Numbered from the stretch's first letter, positions 8,185 to 18,051 are shown. The stretch: 64,000 bases of DNA from JBBQFI01 sp038321775 (GCA_038321775.1 JBBQFI010000011.1:43338-107337); one strand, 5' to 3'. Notes: generated by a model from the letters alone, not told the origin. Numbers and translations are program-made.

Positions 8185-8973
8185 GTGTCGACTCGCGTTT
8201 TAATTGGCACCTCCCTGGTGTTGCTCAGCCTGTCGGCTGTTTTGGGATTTCTTAACGCCAGCAAAGTTAAATCATTGCGCGTCGAACAGGCGGATGCTGT
8301 GGCGGCCAAGACGATCGCCGAAAATCGTTTGGCAGCACAACGCAAACAGCAAGGCGGAGCTGCAAACGTCGGTTCCGTGAACGCGAAAATTACCGACGCC
8401 CAAGCCCGCGTCGCCAAAGCCGAATCGGAATTAGCGAAAGCGCAAAAGGAAAAAGCCGATATTCAGGCAAAGTTGCAGGCAAGTGAAAGTCAGCTCGCGC
8501 AAAAAACCGGAGAGGCAGCTCCCGATTCTACCTCATCTTCCGTAACGACGGGACCGACGGTGGCAGAGTTGCAGGCGCAGTTGGATGAAGCGCGGCAGCA
8601 GCTGGAAAATGCAGAACGCGAGAAACTGGTCGTTTCCGAAAAAATTCAAAGCGCCGAGCCACAGCCGCATTCGGCCGCGGCCGTCGAAACGAAAGTGCAG
8701 CGGCGGCGCGCCTCGGCGGCGTTGGGCCTCCACGGAACCATTCTGGCGGTGAATCAGGCTTATAACTTTGTCGTGCTCGATCTCGGCGGGCGTCAAGGCG
8801 TCGAAACAAATGCCGAAATGGTGATTATGCGCGGCGGGACGCTCATTGGAAAAATTCGCGTTTCCTCAGTTGAACCAGCGACCGCTATCGGCGATATCAT
8901 CAGCAGCACCTTGCCACGTGGTGTGCAAGTGCAACCTGGAGACATCGTCATTTATGCTGGCACTGATTCGTAG
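8185..8973 (+). CDS. Membrane-anchored coiled-coil envelope protein
   Basis: I place the start at the GTG at 8185, giving MSTRVLIGTSLVLLSLSAVLGF, a single N-terminal membrane anchor; a TTG at 8146 is in frame but would add a non-typical leader. A long Ala/Lys/Glu/Gln-rich coiled coil follows (about residues 30-170), then a small beta-rich C-terminal domain (about 185-262) with FVVLDLGGRQGV and LIGKIRVSSVEPATAIGDII. That domain is typical of periplasmic proteins with a ligand- or cell-wall-facing end. The next gene, a lipoprotein, overlaps the 3' end. No precise function can be given. Confidence 0.75.
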   Translation: MSTRVLIGTSLVLLSLSAVLGFLNASKVKSLRVEQADAVAAKTIAENRLAAQRKQQGGAANVGSVNAKITDAQARVAKAESELAKAQKEKADIQAKLQASESQLAQKTGEAAPDSTSSSVTTGPTVAELQAQLDEARQQLENAEREKLVVSEKIQSAEPQPHSAAAVETKVQRRRASAALGLHGTILAVNQAYNFVVLDLGGRQGVETNAEMVIMRGGTLIGKIRVSSVEPATAIGDIISSTLPRGVQVQPGDIVIYAGTDS

Positions 8974-9169
8974 AGGGAAAAGAATTGTATCCGGTTTGCT
9001 AATTGTCGCGTGCTTCGCCGGGCTTGGCGCATGCGCCTCGCAAAAAGAACCACCCGCCCTTGTTAGTGATCCTCAGGGAAAACCTGAATCGACCCTGCCG
9101 TGGAACAAACAAGAGAAATGGGAAGTTGCGGGCGGAATACCGAGTCAGATGGGTGGTGGAACCCGCTAA
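8954..9169 (+). CDS. Small lipoprotein (71 residues)
   Basis: ATG at 8954 opens inside the end of the coiled-coil gene (20-base overlap, different frame). The product has a basic N-terminus, a hydrophobic stretch and a lipobox LGAC with Cys27, then a short polar tail ending PWNKQEKWEVAGGIPSQMGGG. The overlap implies co-translation with the upstream envelope protein, so the two probably work together at the cell surface. I recognise no family. An earlier in-frame start (8846) would place the lipobox far from the N-terminus and is rejected. Confidence 0.7.
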   Translation: MLALIRRGKRIVSGLLIVACFAGLGACASQKEPPALVSDPQGKPESTLPWNKQEKWEVAGGIPSQMGGGTR

Positions 9170-9175
9170 AGCAGG

Positions 9176-10531
9176 TTAGATCCAAAATCCGGCGGGGATA
9201 ACAGCGTTCTTTGGAACGACGACAATCCCATCGCGAATGAAGTAGTTGTCCGCGTCCAGATTGGACGGTTTACCCTCGGGCGTGATGACCACGCCGTCCG
9301 CGATCCGCGCATTCTTATCAATAATCGCGCGATCGATCACGCAGTTGCGCCCGATACCGATAGCAGGCGTCTGCGGAGAAGCATCGCTGACGTTCGTTTC
9401 CAGGTAATCCGCACCCATGATGATGCTGTTTCGAATCGTTGCTCCGCTTTGAATGATGCTACGCACGCCGATGACGCTGCGCTCGATGTGCGCATCGGAG
9501 ATAATGCAGCCATCAGAAATAATCGCCTGCCGCAAAGTTGCGCCATTGATTTTGCTCCCTGGAAGAAAACGCGGATGCGTGTAAATCGGTGCATCCGGTT
9601 CGAAGAAACTGTAGGGCGGCACCATATTCGTTAAGTCGAGATTCGCTTCGAAAAACGCACGAATCGTTCCGATATCTTCCCAATAACCTTTGAAGATGTA
9701 AGCGCTAACAGAACGTTCCTGGATCGATTGCGGAATGACGTGTTTGCCGAAATCCACGAGGTTGTTATTCAAACACTCGATCAAGACATCGCGATTAAAG
9801 ACGTAAATGCCCATCGAGGCCTGATACAATTCTTCATCCTCGCCCGAACCTGCGGAAACCAGCAACTCAGGACCCATGCGAAGGTCGGCGAGCAGACTTT
9901 CATCTTTCGGTTTCTCGACGAAACGGAAAATGCGGCGCTCCGCATCACTTTGCATAATTCCGAAATCGGCAATTTGCGCGCGCGCGACCGGTTTTGTCGC
10001 CAGCGTAATCTCCGCTCCGGAACGGATGTGTTGATGCAGTAACGCACGGAAATCCATGCGATAGAGCTGATCGCCGCTCAGAATGAGAAAATACTCGTAG
10101 GGGCGCTCCAGAAAATAGCGAATGTTCTGGCGCACCGCGTCGGCCGTTCCCTGATACCACTGCGAACCTTCCGGAGTTTGCTGCGCCGCGAGAATCTCAA
10201 CGAAACTGCGCGAAAAATTATCGAACTTGTAGCTCGCCTGGATGTGTCGATGCAGCGACATGCTGTTGAATTGCGTCAGGACGTAGATCGAGCGCAGTCC
10301 GGAATTCAGACAATTGCTAATGGGAATATCGACGAGCCGATATTTCCCGCCGATCGGCACAGCCGGTTTGGAACGATCCTTCGTTAGGGGGAAAAGCCGC
10401 GTCCCGGCGCCGCCTCCCATGATGATGGCGAGCGTTCGTTGAGTTGTGCCGGGCGGAAGTGCCGGAACTTGCATGGCGGAAAAGGGATTGGTCCCAAACG
10501 CTTCGCGGCGCATCGCAGTTCTGGATTCCAC
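9176..10531 (-). CDS. glgC: Glucose-1-phosphate adenylyltransferase
   Basis: GlgC makes ADP-glucose from ATP and glucose 1-phosphate, the committed step of glycogen synthesis. The 451-residue protein has the nucleotidyltransferase signature GGGAGTRLFPLT, PAVPIGGKYRLVDIPISN, the WYQGTADAVRQN segment, the metal-binding ILSGDQLYRMD, the sugar-phosphate FVEKPK motif and YWEDIGTI. The C-terminal part (about 310-451) is a left-handed beta-helix. About 30 residues precede the catalytic core, so start sites at 10513 or 10474 are also possible. It is divergent from glmS. Confidence 0.94.
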   Translation of the reverse strand: MESRTAMRREAFGTNPFSAMQVPALPPGTTQRTLAIIMGGGAGTRLFPLTKDRSKPAVPIGGKYRLVDIPISNCLNSGLRSIYVLTQFNSMSLHRHIQASYKFDNFSRSFVEILAAQQTPEGSQWYQGTADAVRQNIRYFLERPYEYFLILSGDQLYRMDFRALLHQHIRSGAEITLATKPVARAQIADFGIMQSDAERRIFRFVEKPKDESLLADLRMGPELLVSAGSGEDEELYQASMGIYVFNRDVLIECLNNNLVDFGKHVIPQSIQERSVSAYIFKGYWEDIGTIRAFFEANLDLTNMVPPYSFFEPDAPIYTHPRFLPGSKINGATLRQAIISDGCIISDAHIERSVIGVRSIIQSGATIRNSIIMGADYLETNVSDASPQTPAIGIGRNCVIDRAIIDKNARIADGVVITPEGKPSNLDADNYFIRDGIVVVPKNAVIPAGFWI

Positions 10532-10650
10532 AATATCAATAACTCAGGCTCGGTCGATTCGGGCAACTCTTTTACGCAAGTGACCCGCCTGCTGGATGCC
10601 ATTGGCCTTCTTGCACATTCCGGGCGTTGGTGTCACGATCACGTCGCTTT

Positions 10651-12528
10651 ATGTGTGGAATTGTCGGCTATGTCGGTGGTTCGGAGGCAGCTCCGATCCT
10701 GCTCGACGGTTTGCGTCGCCTTGAATATCGAGGCTACGATTCCGCCGGTATTGCCATCGTCAATGGTAACCACGTAGAGACACGTAAGTGCGCAGGTAGA
10801 ATCGCTGACCTTTCACGATTGATGGCGGAGAAACCGCCGTCGGGCACGTCTGGTATCAGTCACACGCGCTGGGCTACGCACGGCAAAGCGACCGACCAGA
10901 ATGCGCACCCACATTTCGACGCCAGCGGCAAACTCGCCCTTGTCCACAATGGCGTGATCGAAAACTACCAGACGCTGAAGGATGAATTGACGAGCAACGG
11001 CGATCACAAATTCCGTTCGCAAACCGACTCCGAAGTCCTCGCCCATTTAATCGGCAAATTATACGATGAAGCTGTCGCCAAAAAATCCGACGGCGACGAT
11101 GCGCACAAAAAATCCTGCTTGGTCGCAGCCGTCCGGTCGGCCTTGCGACAAGTCATCGGAACTTACGGTATCGCTATCACTCATGCCGACATTCCAGGTT
11201 TTCTTGTCGGCGCCCGGCGCGGCAGTCCACTCGTGCTCGGTGTGGGAAAGGACGAAAATTTTCTCGCAAGCGACGTCAGCGCGATCGTCGCTTATACGCG
11301 CGATGCCATCTACCTGAATGATTTCGACGTCGTCGCGGTCGAGCGCGACAAATTCGAAATCAGTACGCTCGCGGGCGAGAGCGGTAATCACCAGGTCAGC
11401 AAGGTCGAGTTTAGCGCCGAGGACGTGAAGAAAGGCGACTTTCCGCATTACATGCTCAAAGAAATCTTTGAGCAGCCTGGTTCGGTTCGCGATGCCATGC
11501 GCGGCCGGCTCAACGCGGAAGATTGCAGTGCGAAACTAGGCGGATTGAATATGACACCAGCGCAATTGCGCGATGTCGGGCGCATTGTTCTTACCGGATG
11601 CGGCACCGCGTTGCATGCGGCCATGGTCGGGGAGTATCTCATCGAACAACTCGCGAACCTGCCGGTCGAGGTGGAATACGCGAGCGAGTTTCGTCATCGC
11701 AATAGCCCAATGACCAGCGACACCCTGGTTTTTGCGATTAGTCAGAGCGGAGAAACCGCCGATACCCTCGGCGCATTGCGCGAGAGTCAGCGCAAAGGCT
11801 ATCGCACGCTCGGTATTTGTAACAACGTCGCGAGTACGATTGCGCGCGAAAGCGATGGCGGTGTTTACATGCACGCCGGACCTGAAATTGGCGTGGCGGC
11901 GACGAAATCGTTTACTTCGCAGGTGACGATTCTTATTTTGATCGGTTTGCTGCTCGGCCGGATGCGACATCTTTCCGCCGCCGAAGGCAGCCGCATTATT
12001 CAGGCTCTCGAGGCATTGCCGGAACAAATCGAGGAAGTGCTGGCCTTGAGCGATGAGATCAAAGCGATCGCGAAAAAATACGTCGACGCAAACGGAATGC
12101 TTTTTTTCGGGCGGCAATGCAACTTTCCGGTCGCGCTCGAAGGCGCGCTCAAATTAAAAGAGATCACTTACCTTTTTGCGGACGGGCACCCCAGCGCCGA
12201 GCTCAAACACGGCATCATCGCCTTGGTGCGTCCCGATCTTCCCTCGCTTTTCATCGCGCCGGACGACGCCGTTTTTTCCAAAAACCTGAACAACATTGAG
12301 CAAGTCAAAGCGCGCAAGGGACCGATCATCGCCGTGACGACGCCACGCGGCGCGAAGCATCTGGACAAACACGCAGACGATATTATCACCGTGCCTCAAG
12401 CACCCGATTGCGTGATGCCGATTTTGACCGCAGTTCCCTTGCAATTGCTCGCCTATCATCTCGCGGTCGCTCTCGGCCGCGATGTCGATAAACCGCGCAA
12501 CCTCGCCAAGAGCGTCACCGTCGAGTAG
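10651..12528 (+). CDS. glmS: Glutamine-fructose-6-phosphate aminotransferase (isomerizing)
   Basis: GlmS forms glucosamine 6-phosphate from fructose 6-phosphate and glutamine, feeding peptidoglycan and lipid A. I choose ATG at 10651 because maturation exposes Cys2 (MCGIVGYVG) as the glutaminase nucleophile; an earlier ATG at 10627 would block it. The N-terminal class II amidotransferase (about 1-235) includes HTRWATHGK. Two SIS domains follow (about 300-440 and 470-620), with SQSGETADTL and ending KPRNLAKSVTVE. Length 625 is slightly above the usual 610, through a short insertion near residues 150-165. I saw no glmS ribozyme in the short upstream region. Confidence 0.96.
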   Translation: MCGIVGYVGGSEAAPILLDGLRRLEYRGYDSAGIAIVNGNHVETRKCAGRIADLSRLMAEKPPSGTSGISHTRWATHGKATDQNAHPHFDASGKLALVHNGVIENYQTLKDELTSNGDHKFRSQTDSEVLAHLIGKLYDEAVAKKSDGDDAHKKSCLVAAVRSALRQVIGTYGIAITHADIPGFLVGARRGSPLVLGVGKDENFLASDVSAIVAYTRDAIYLNDFDVVAVERDKFEISTLAGESGNHQVSKVEFSAEDVKKGDFPHYMLKEIFEQPGSVRDAMRGRLNAEDCSAKLGGLNMTPAQLRDVGRIVLTGCGTALHAAMVGEYLIEQLANLPVEVEYASEFRHRNSPMTSDTLVFAISQSGETADTLGALRESQRKGYRTLGICNNVASTIARESDGGVYMHAGPEIGVAATKSFTSQVTILILIGLLLGRMRHLSAAEGSRIIQALEALPEQIEEVLALSDEIKAIAKKYVDANGMLFFGRQCNFPVALEGALKLKEITYLFADGHPSAELKHGIIALVRPDLPSLFIAPDDAVFSKNLNNIEQVKARKGPIIAVTTPRGAKHLDKHADDIITVPQAPDCVMPILTAVPLQLLAYHLAVALGRDVDKPRNLAKSVTVE

Positions 12529-12567
12529 TGCTTCGATTTTTCTTCCGCGCGCGGTACTCTTTCAATT

Positions 12568-14271
12568 GTGCACCCAAACGAAGATTACGTTCTCCATCTT
12601 CTCGAGGACGCAGGTCTCGTCACGCGCACACAAATCGAAAAAGCGCGCTCGAAATTAAACGGCGCTGCCAACGTCGTGGAGGTGTTGGTGAAGGACGGCA
12701 TCGTTTCCGATGCCGACGTTTCGCGCGGTCTCGCTGCGCAAGCGCACATGGATTGGATCGATCTCTCGACCGTCTCGGTTCCGCAGGACGTCGTTAAACA
12801 AATCCGTGATGAAGATGCGCGACGCTTCAAGGTCATTCCGGTTGGACTTGGTGAAACCGGACTCGTCGTCGCCGTGGGCGATCCGCTCGATATCGATACG
12901 ATCGACAGTCTAAGCTTTTTGCTGCAGCGAGAGATTGAACTTGTTTGCACGAGCCCGCAAAAAATTCGCGAAGCGCTCATCAAATATTACGGCACGGCGG
13001 ATGAAGCCTCTGAAGCTCTGCTCAAAGAAATCGGTGATGGCGCCGATCTCGATCTCCAGATCACAGAAGGCGTTCCCTTGGAAACGGGCGATGAAGCGGA
13101 TGCGCCGATCATTCGCATGGTGTCGATGCTTTTGATCGAAGCCCATCGACTCGGCGCGAGCGATATTCATCTCGAGCCGCTCGATAAAAAATTCCGCGTG
13201 CGTTTTCGCATCGATGGCGTGCTCCAGGAAATGCAGGCTCCGCCGAAACGATTGCAATCGGCCATCGTCAGCCGGTTAAAAATCATGACAGGTTCAATGA
13301 GCATCGCGGAAAAGCGATTGCCGCAGGATGGCCGAATCCAGGTAAAAATCGGGCGCAAGCCGATCGATCTGCGCGTTTCCACCATTCCAACAAATCATGG
13401 CGAAAGCATCGTCATGCGCGTGCTCGACAAATCGAGTTTGCTCCTCGATCTCCCCGAGCTCGGATTTCTGACCGACGATCAGGAAACGTTCGAGCGTCTT
13501 TTGCGTTTGCCCGATGGAATTCTTCTCGTCACCGGCCCGACCGGTTCCGGAAAAACCAGCACGCTTTACGCCTGCCTCAACTACATCAACAAACCCGATC
13601 GCAAGATCATCACCGTGGAAGAGCCGATCGAATATCAGATGAACGGCATCAACCAGGTGCAGGTGAACGCCGAGATCGGCATGACTTTTCCCGCTGCGCT
13701 CCGCTCCATTTTGCGCCAGGCGCCGAACATCATCATGATTGGTGAAATTCGCGATCTCGAGACGGCTTCGATCGCGATTAACGCCAGTCTGACCGGCCAT
13801 CTTGTTTTCAGCACACTGCATACGAACGATGCGCCTTCCGCGGTTGCGCGTCTGGTCGACATCGGGGTCCAGCCGTTTTTAGTCGCGTCCTCCATCCGCG
13901 CGATCATGGCGCAACGACTCGTTAGGCGTTTGTGCGCCAACTGCAAACAACCTGGCGAATCAAACGAGACGGAGCTGCGCGCATTCAATCTCGAGCCTTC
14001 GCAAATGCATGAAGCACAAGTGATGGTTCCGGTCGGTTGCGATCAGTGCCGTCACACCGGTTACAAAGGCCGGATGGGAATTTTCGAAATCTTCGTCATC
14101 GACGACGACGTCCGGCACATGATCAACAATCGGCAATCGACGCTCTCGTTGCGCCAGCGCGCGCGTGAGCTCGGCATGCGCACCTTGCGCGAGGATGGCG
14201 TCCGCAAAGTTCTTGGCGGTCTCACGTCGGCCGAAGAAGTGATTTCCATCACGCTAGGAGACATAAACTGA
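12568..14271 (+). CDS. PilB/GspE-type assembly ATPase (copy 1)
   Basis: This hexameric motor ATPase drives type IV pilus extension or type II secretion. The 567 residues comprise an N-terminal MshEN-like domain (about 1-150), the N2 domain (about 180-300) and the RecA-like C-terminal domain. Visible motifs are Walker A GPTGSGKTSTLYA, the Asp box EEPIEYQ, Walker B RQAPNIIMIGEIRD, the His box LTGHLVFSTLHTNDA, and the tetracysteine zinc site (CANC and CDQC). The start is GTG at 12568. It is followed by a structured repeat and a second ATPase of the same family. Confidence 0.93.
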   Translation: MHPNEDYVLHLLEDAGLVTRTQIEKARSKLNGAANVVEVLVKDGIVSDADVSRGLAAQAHMDWIDLSTVSVPQDVVKQIRDEDARRFKVIPVGLGETGLVVAVGDPLDIDTIDSLSFLLQREIELVCTSPQKIREALIKYYGTADEASEALLKEIGDGADLDLQITEGVPLETGDEADAPIIRMVSMLLIEAHRLGASDIHLEPLDKKFRVRFRIDGVLQEMQAPPKRLQSAIVSRLKIMTGSMSIAEKRLPQDGRIQVKIGRKPIDLRVSTIPTNHGESIVMRVLDKSSLLLDLPELGFLTDDQETFERLLRLPDGILLVTGPTGSGKTSTLYACLNYINKPDRKIITVEEPIEYQMNGINQVQVNAEIGMTFPAALRSILRQAPNIIMIGEIRDLETASIAINASLTGHLVFSTLHTNDAPSAVARLVDIGVQPFLVASSIRAIMAQRLVRRLCANCKQPGESNETELRAFNLEPSQMHEAQVMVPVGCDQCRHTGYKGRMGIFEIFVIDDDVRHMINNRQSTLSLRQRARELGMRTLREDGVRKVLGGLTSAEEVISITLGDIN

Positions 14272-14286
14272 TGATCGGTATTATCC

Positions 14287-14398
14287 GGGTAGCGCACGCG
14301 TCTCGCGTGTTGGTTTTGGCGTCTCGCCAAAACAATCTTCACAGGAAGTCCGCGATCGCGAGACGCGATCGCCAACACGCGAGACGCGTGCGTTACCC
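14287..14398. repeat. Cloverleaf-like palindromic repeat (112 nt)
   Basis: Two 27-nt arms (14287-14313 and 14372-14398) are inverted copies that differ at one position. Between them are two further perfect hairpins with 8-bp stems and 3-nt loops: 14314-14332 and 14353-14371. The single strand can therefore fold as a long outer stem with two small arms, like a three-way junction. It fills most of the gap between the two ATPase genes and has no T-run, so it does not look like an intrinsic terminator. It is most likely a REP/MITE-type dispersed repeat. Confidence 0.85.
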
Positions 14399-14424
14399 AG
14401 GCGTTTCTGTAATCAGCGCGCAAG

Positions 14425-16110
14425 ATGAATAACCAGCAAGTCGCGGATCTTTTCGTTGAGCAACACGTGTTGCAGCCATCACAGGCTGACGACGTCTTGC
14501 AGGAAGCGAACCTGAACGGAAAACCGATCGCGCAAGCAATCGTGGATGGCGGCTTTGTCGACGAGCCGGGATTTTATCGCGTCATTGCCGACGCGCTCGG
14601 CACCGAGTTTGTCGATCTTTCGGAGCGCGAAATCGCCCTGGAAATTCAGCGATTGATTCCCGGCGGACTCGCTCGTTTGCACCGCGCGCTTCCCATTGGT
14701 CTCGTCGACACCATTCTTCAGGTCGCGCTCGTTGATCCGCTTGATCTGCGCGCGGCGGAAGATTTGCAGTTTGCTCTCGGCAAAGACGTTCACGTCGTCG
14801 TGACGCCGACCGCGCAGATCGAGGATCGGATCAAACGCTATTACGGAACCGACACCTCCAGCATGGAGGACATCATCAAACAACTGGGCGATGCCGGCGA
14901 GCTGATGACATTGCGCGGCGACGAAAACGCGGCCGATGTCGAGGCTGAAGCGAACGCCACTCCGATCATTCGCTTCGTCGATTTAATTTTGTATCAAGCG
15001 ATCCAGGATCGCGCGAGCGACATTCATTTCGAACCGTTCGAAAACGAATTCAAAATTCGGTATCGCGTGGACGGCGCGCTTTATGAGATGGCACCGCCGC
15101 CGCGTCATCTCGCGCTGCCTGTCATTTCGCGCGTGAAAGTGATGGCGAACATGAACATCGCCGAGCGCCGCCTTCCGCAAGACGGGCGCATTCAAAAAAA
15201 CATCGCCGGCCGCACGATCGACATGCGTGTTTCCACTTTGCCCACGCAATTTGGCGAAAGCGTTGTGCTGCGTGTACTCGATCGCTCCACGGTTAATCTC
15301 GATCTCGAAGCGCTCGGAATGCCCGACTACATCCATGATTACATTCTCGAAGTCATCAATCGACCGAACGGGATTTTCATTGTCACGGGCCCGACCGGCT
15401 CAGGAAAAACGACCACGCTTTATTCGTGTTTGCGCAGAATCAACACCATCGATTCGAAATTGCTCAGCGCGGAAGAGCCGGTCGAGTACGATCTCGAAGG
15501 CATTGTGCAAGTGCCGGTAAACGAAGGGATCGGGTTGAGTTTCGCGAGAATTTTGCGCGCGTTTTTGCGGCAGGATCCCGATCGCATCATGGTCGGTGAA
15601 ACGCGCGATTTGGAAACTGCGCAAATTTCCATTCAAGCATCGCTCACCGGTCATCTGGTTTTTACGACGCTGCATACAAACGATGCGCCCGGTGCAGTCA
15701 CGCGCTTGATCGATATGGGAGTGGAGCCATTCCTCATTTCATCCACGCTCGAAGGCGTTCTCGGGCAGCGCCTCCTGCGCAGCATTTGTCCGAGTTGCCG
15801 GACCAGCTATCAGCCTAACGAGTCGTTACTTTCGCAGCTTGCGCTCTCGCTCCGCGACATCGGCAAAAACGAATTCTTTTACGGCAAAGGCTGCGATCTT
15901 TGCAATCAAACGGGCCACAAAGGTCGCAAAGGTATTTACGAATTGATGAAGATCAGCGATCCGATCCGCGAATTGATCAACGAGCGCGCTCCCACCGTCA
16001 TTTTGAAACAAAAAGCGGTCGAGCTCGGAATGGTCACACTGCGACAGGACGGATTGCGCAGCATTTTCGCGGGCGATACCACGATTGAAGAAGTCTTAAA
16101 ATACACCTAG
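14425..16110 (+). CDS. PilB/GspE-type assembly ATPase (copy 2)
   Basis: This 561-residue paralog of the gene at 12568 has the same domain order: MshEN-like N-terminus, N2, RecA fold. It has Walker A GPTGSGKTTTLYS, the Asp box EEPVEYD, Walker B RQDPDRIMVGETRD, His box LTGHLVFTTLHTNDA, and a CPSC/CDLC zinc site. The second copy carries MVGETRD where the first has MIGEIRD. Two consecutive extension-type ATPases before a single PilC suggest either division of labour between pilus and secretion systems or a heteromeric motor. No PilT-type retraction signature is obvious in either. Confidence 0.93.
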   Translation: MNNQQVADLFVEQHVLQPSQADDVLQEANLNGKPIAQAIVDGGFVDEPGFYRVIADALGTEFVDLSEREIALEIQRLIPGGLARLHRALPIGLVDTILQVALVDPLDLRAAEDLQFALGKDVHVVVTPTAQIEDRIKRYYGTDTSSMEDIIKQLGDAGELMTLRGDENAADVEAEANATPIIRFVDLILYQAIQDRASDIHFEPFENEFKIRYRVDGALYEMAPPPRHLALPVISRVKVMANMNIAERRLPQDGRIQKNIAGRTIDMRVSTLPTQFGESVVLRVLDRSTVNLDLEALGMPDYIHDYILEVINRPNGIFIVTGPTGSGKTTTLYSCLRRINTIDSKLLSAEEPVEYDLEGIVQVPVNEGIGLSFARILRAFLRQDPDRIMVGETRDLETAQISIQASLTGHLVFTTLHTNDAPGAVTRLIDMGVEPFLISSTLEGVLGQRLLRSICPSCRTSYQPNESLLSQLALSLRDIGKNEFFYGKGCDLCNQTGHKGRKGIYELMKISDPIRELINERAPTVILKQKAVELGMVTLRQDGLRSIFAGDTTIEEVLKYT

Positions 16111-16149
16111 ACGCTCGACAAGAAATTTGCGGCGTCATAAAATTTCTTA

Positions 16150-17461
16150 ATGGCCCCGCTTTACTTACATCGCACTCGATTCGCGCGGTCAGGAATCGAC
16201 GGGCCTGGTCGAAGCCGGTTCCACGAACGAAGCGATCGGCCAGCTGCGTCAGGCAGGTTATTTCCCGACCAACGTTGACGAGGAAGGCAAGGGCGGCGGC
16301 GCCGACGGAAAGGAAGCGCGTCGCGTCGCCAAAACTACGCGCGCGCCGCGGGCGGCCGCCCCAAAAGCGCGCGGGCTCGCCAGCAAAAACATCGTTCTTT
16401 TCGAGCGCAAAAAAGTGAAGCAGAAAATTCTGATGATCTTCACGCGACAGCTTGCGACGCTGATCGATTCTGGTTTGCCTTTGCTGCGTAGCCTTAACGT
16501 TCTCGCGAAACAGGAACGCGATAACGTTCTGAAAAACACCATCAACAAACTGGCTGACGCCGTGCAGAGCGGGAGCACATTTTCCGAAGGCCTCGCGCAA
16601 CATCCAATTATTTTCAACGATCTCTACGTCAACATGGTCAGGGCGGGCGAAGTCGGCGGCGTGCTCGAACTCGTCCTTGCGCGCTTGGCTGAGTTTCAGG
16701 AAAAAGCGCAGAAGATTAAAAACAAAGTCGTCGCCGCGATGGTTTATCCCGCGATCGTCATGGTGCTCGCGACTGCGATCATGGCGTTCCTGCTCGTCTT
16801 CATCGTTCCGAAGTTCGAATCGATTTTCCACGATATGCTCGGCGATAAGCCGCTGCCGACCGTCACGCTCTTTGTCATCGGCGTCAGCAATTCCGTAAAA
16901 AATCACGGATTGGTTTGGTTAGGCATCCTCATCGTATTCATTGCGGCTTTCAGATTTTTCGCGCGCACGCGCAATGGCCGATTGACCATCGATCGGGTGA
17001 AGCTGCGCATGCCGCTCTTCGGCGATCTCCTGCGCAAAACTGCCATCTCACGTTTCACGCGCACACTCGGCACGCTCGTTACGAGCGGTGTCCCGATTCT
17101 GCAGGCGCTCAATATCACTCGCGAGACTGCTGGCAACACCGTCATCGCACGCGCCATCAATCAGGTGCACGACAGTGTGAAAGAAGGCGAATCGATCGTG
17201 CAGCCGCTGGAAGCCAGCGGCGCATTTCCACCCATGGTCGTCAGCATGATCGATGTCGGCGAAGAAACCGGCAAACTGCCGGACATGCTTTTGAAAATCG
17301 CGGAAGTTTACGATGACGAAGTCGACAACTCCGTCGCTGGTCTTACCTCGATGCTCGAACCGATCATGATTGTCTTTCTCGCCGTCGTCGTCGGCACAAT
17401 TGTCATCGCACTTTTTCTTCCGCTCATCAGCATCATCAGCGGTTTGCAGGCGCAATCGTAA
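16150..17461 (+). CDS. pilC: PilC/GspF inner-membrane platform protein (apparent frameshift at its start)
   Basis: The reading frame (codons starting 16151, 16154 and so on) encodes PRFTYIALDSRGQE, the classic PilC N-terminus. Then comes an Ala/Lys-rich linker, and two GspF domains (about residues 95-220 and 295-420), each with membrane helices. It ends with LPLISIISGLQAQS. No start codon exists in this frame between the TAA at 16148-16150 and the PRFTY codons. An ATG at 16150 lies one frame off (ATGGCCCCGC), so removing one base would give a normal start. Either the base call is wrong, or initiation is unusual, or the gene is mutated. The first in-frame ATG at 16415 would cut the N-terminal domain. 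The stop overlaps the pseudopilin start (TAATG). Confidence 0.85.
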
Positions 17462-18051
17462 TGCGGGCGAATTTGTCTCGCGGCATCGTCGCCGGTTTTA
17501 CGGTCCTCGAGCTTTTGATCGTCGTCGCGATCATTATCGTGCTCGCCGGTTTGATTCTGGCGACGAGCGGATATGTGCAAAAGAAAGGCGCGCGTTCGCG
17601 CACCGAAGCCGAGATCGCCGCGATCTCAGCAGCGTTGGAAAATTACAAAGCTGATAATGGAATTTATCCGACGGACTTGATCACAACGGAAACGCTTAAA
17701 CCGAATTTTGATCCTGATGGTGGCGATCCTTCAAAATTCATCGATGCGGGGAGGTATTTTTACAAAGCGATCTCAGGAGATTCGGACGGAGATCCGAGTA
17801 CCGGAATTGAAACAAAAGGTTACTTCACTTTCAAACCCAACATGCTGAGTCCAAATCCTCCCGCCGCTAGCACGTATATTCGGGATCCGTTTGGATATTG
17901 CTACGGCTACTCGACAGTCAAAGCGTCAGCTCCAGCTGGAACCGACGGTTACAATCCAACTTTTGATTTGTGGTCAACCGCAGGCGAAACCGGCAAACAA
18001 TCCGGAGAGACTTTCGCGCAATATCAACAGCGTTGGATCAAAAATTGGTAG
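17461..18051 (+). CDS. Type IV pilin / GspG-like pseudopilin
   Basis: This 196-residue protein has a prepilin peptidase site G/FTVLELL (residues 12-18) with the conserved Glu at mature position 5, followed by a hydrophobic helix VVAIIIVLAGLIL. The soluble part includes a GspG-like helix (EAEIAAISAALENYKADNGIYPTD). The C-terminal region contains YFYKAISGDSDGDPSTG and DPFGYCYGYS. One-base overlap with pilC shows translational coupling. It is either the major pseudopilin of a type II system or a minor pilin. Confidence 0.87.
   Translation: MRANLSRGIVAGFTVLELLIVVAIIIVLAGLILATSGYVQKKGARSRTEAEIAAISAALENYKADNGIYPTDLITTETLKPNFDPDGGDPSKFIDAGRYFYKAISGDSDGDPSTGIETKGYFTFKPNMLSPNPPAASTYIRDPFGYCYGYSTVKASAPAGTDGYNPTFDLWSTAGETGKQSGETFAQYQQRWIKNW

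Noticed and set aside
10532..10650. glmS ribozyme/riboswitch before glmS
   Set aside because: The 119-base divergent spacer shows no recognisable ribozyme core; too little sequence and no conserved pseudoknot seen.
14287..14398. Repeat read as an intrinsic terminator
   Set aside because: Very stable stems but no T-run on either strand; symmetry fits a dispersed repeat better.
16034..16906. Long minus-strand open frame opposite pilC
   Set aside because: It has no recognisable domain and its composition mirrors the real plus-strand PilC, which has clear GspF domains.
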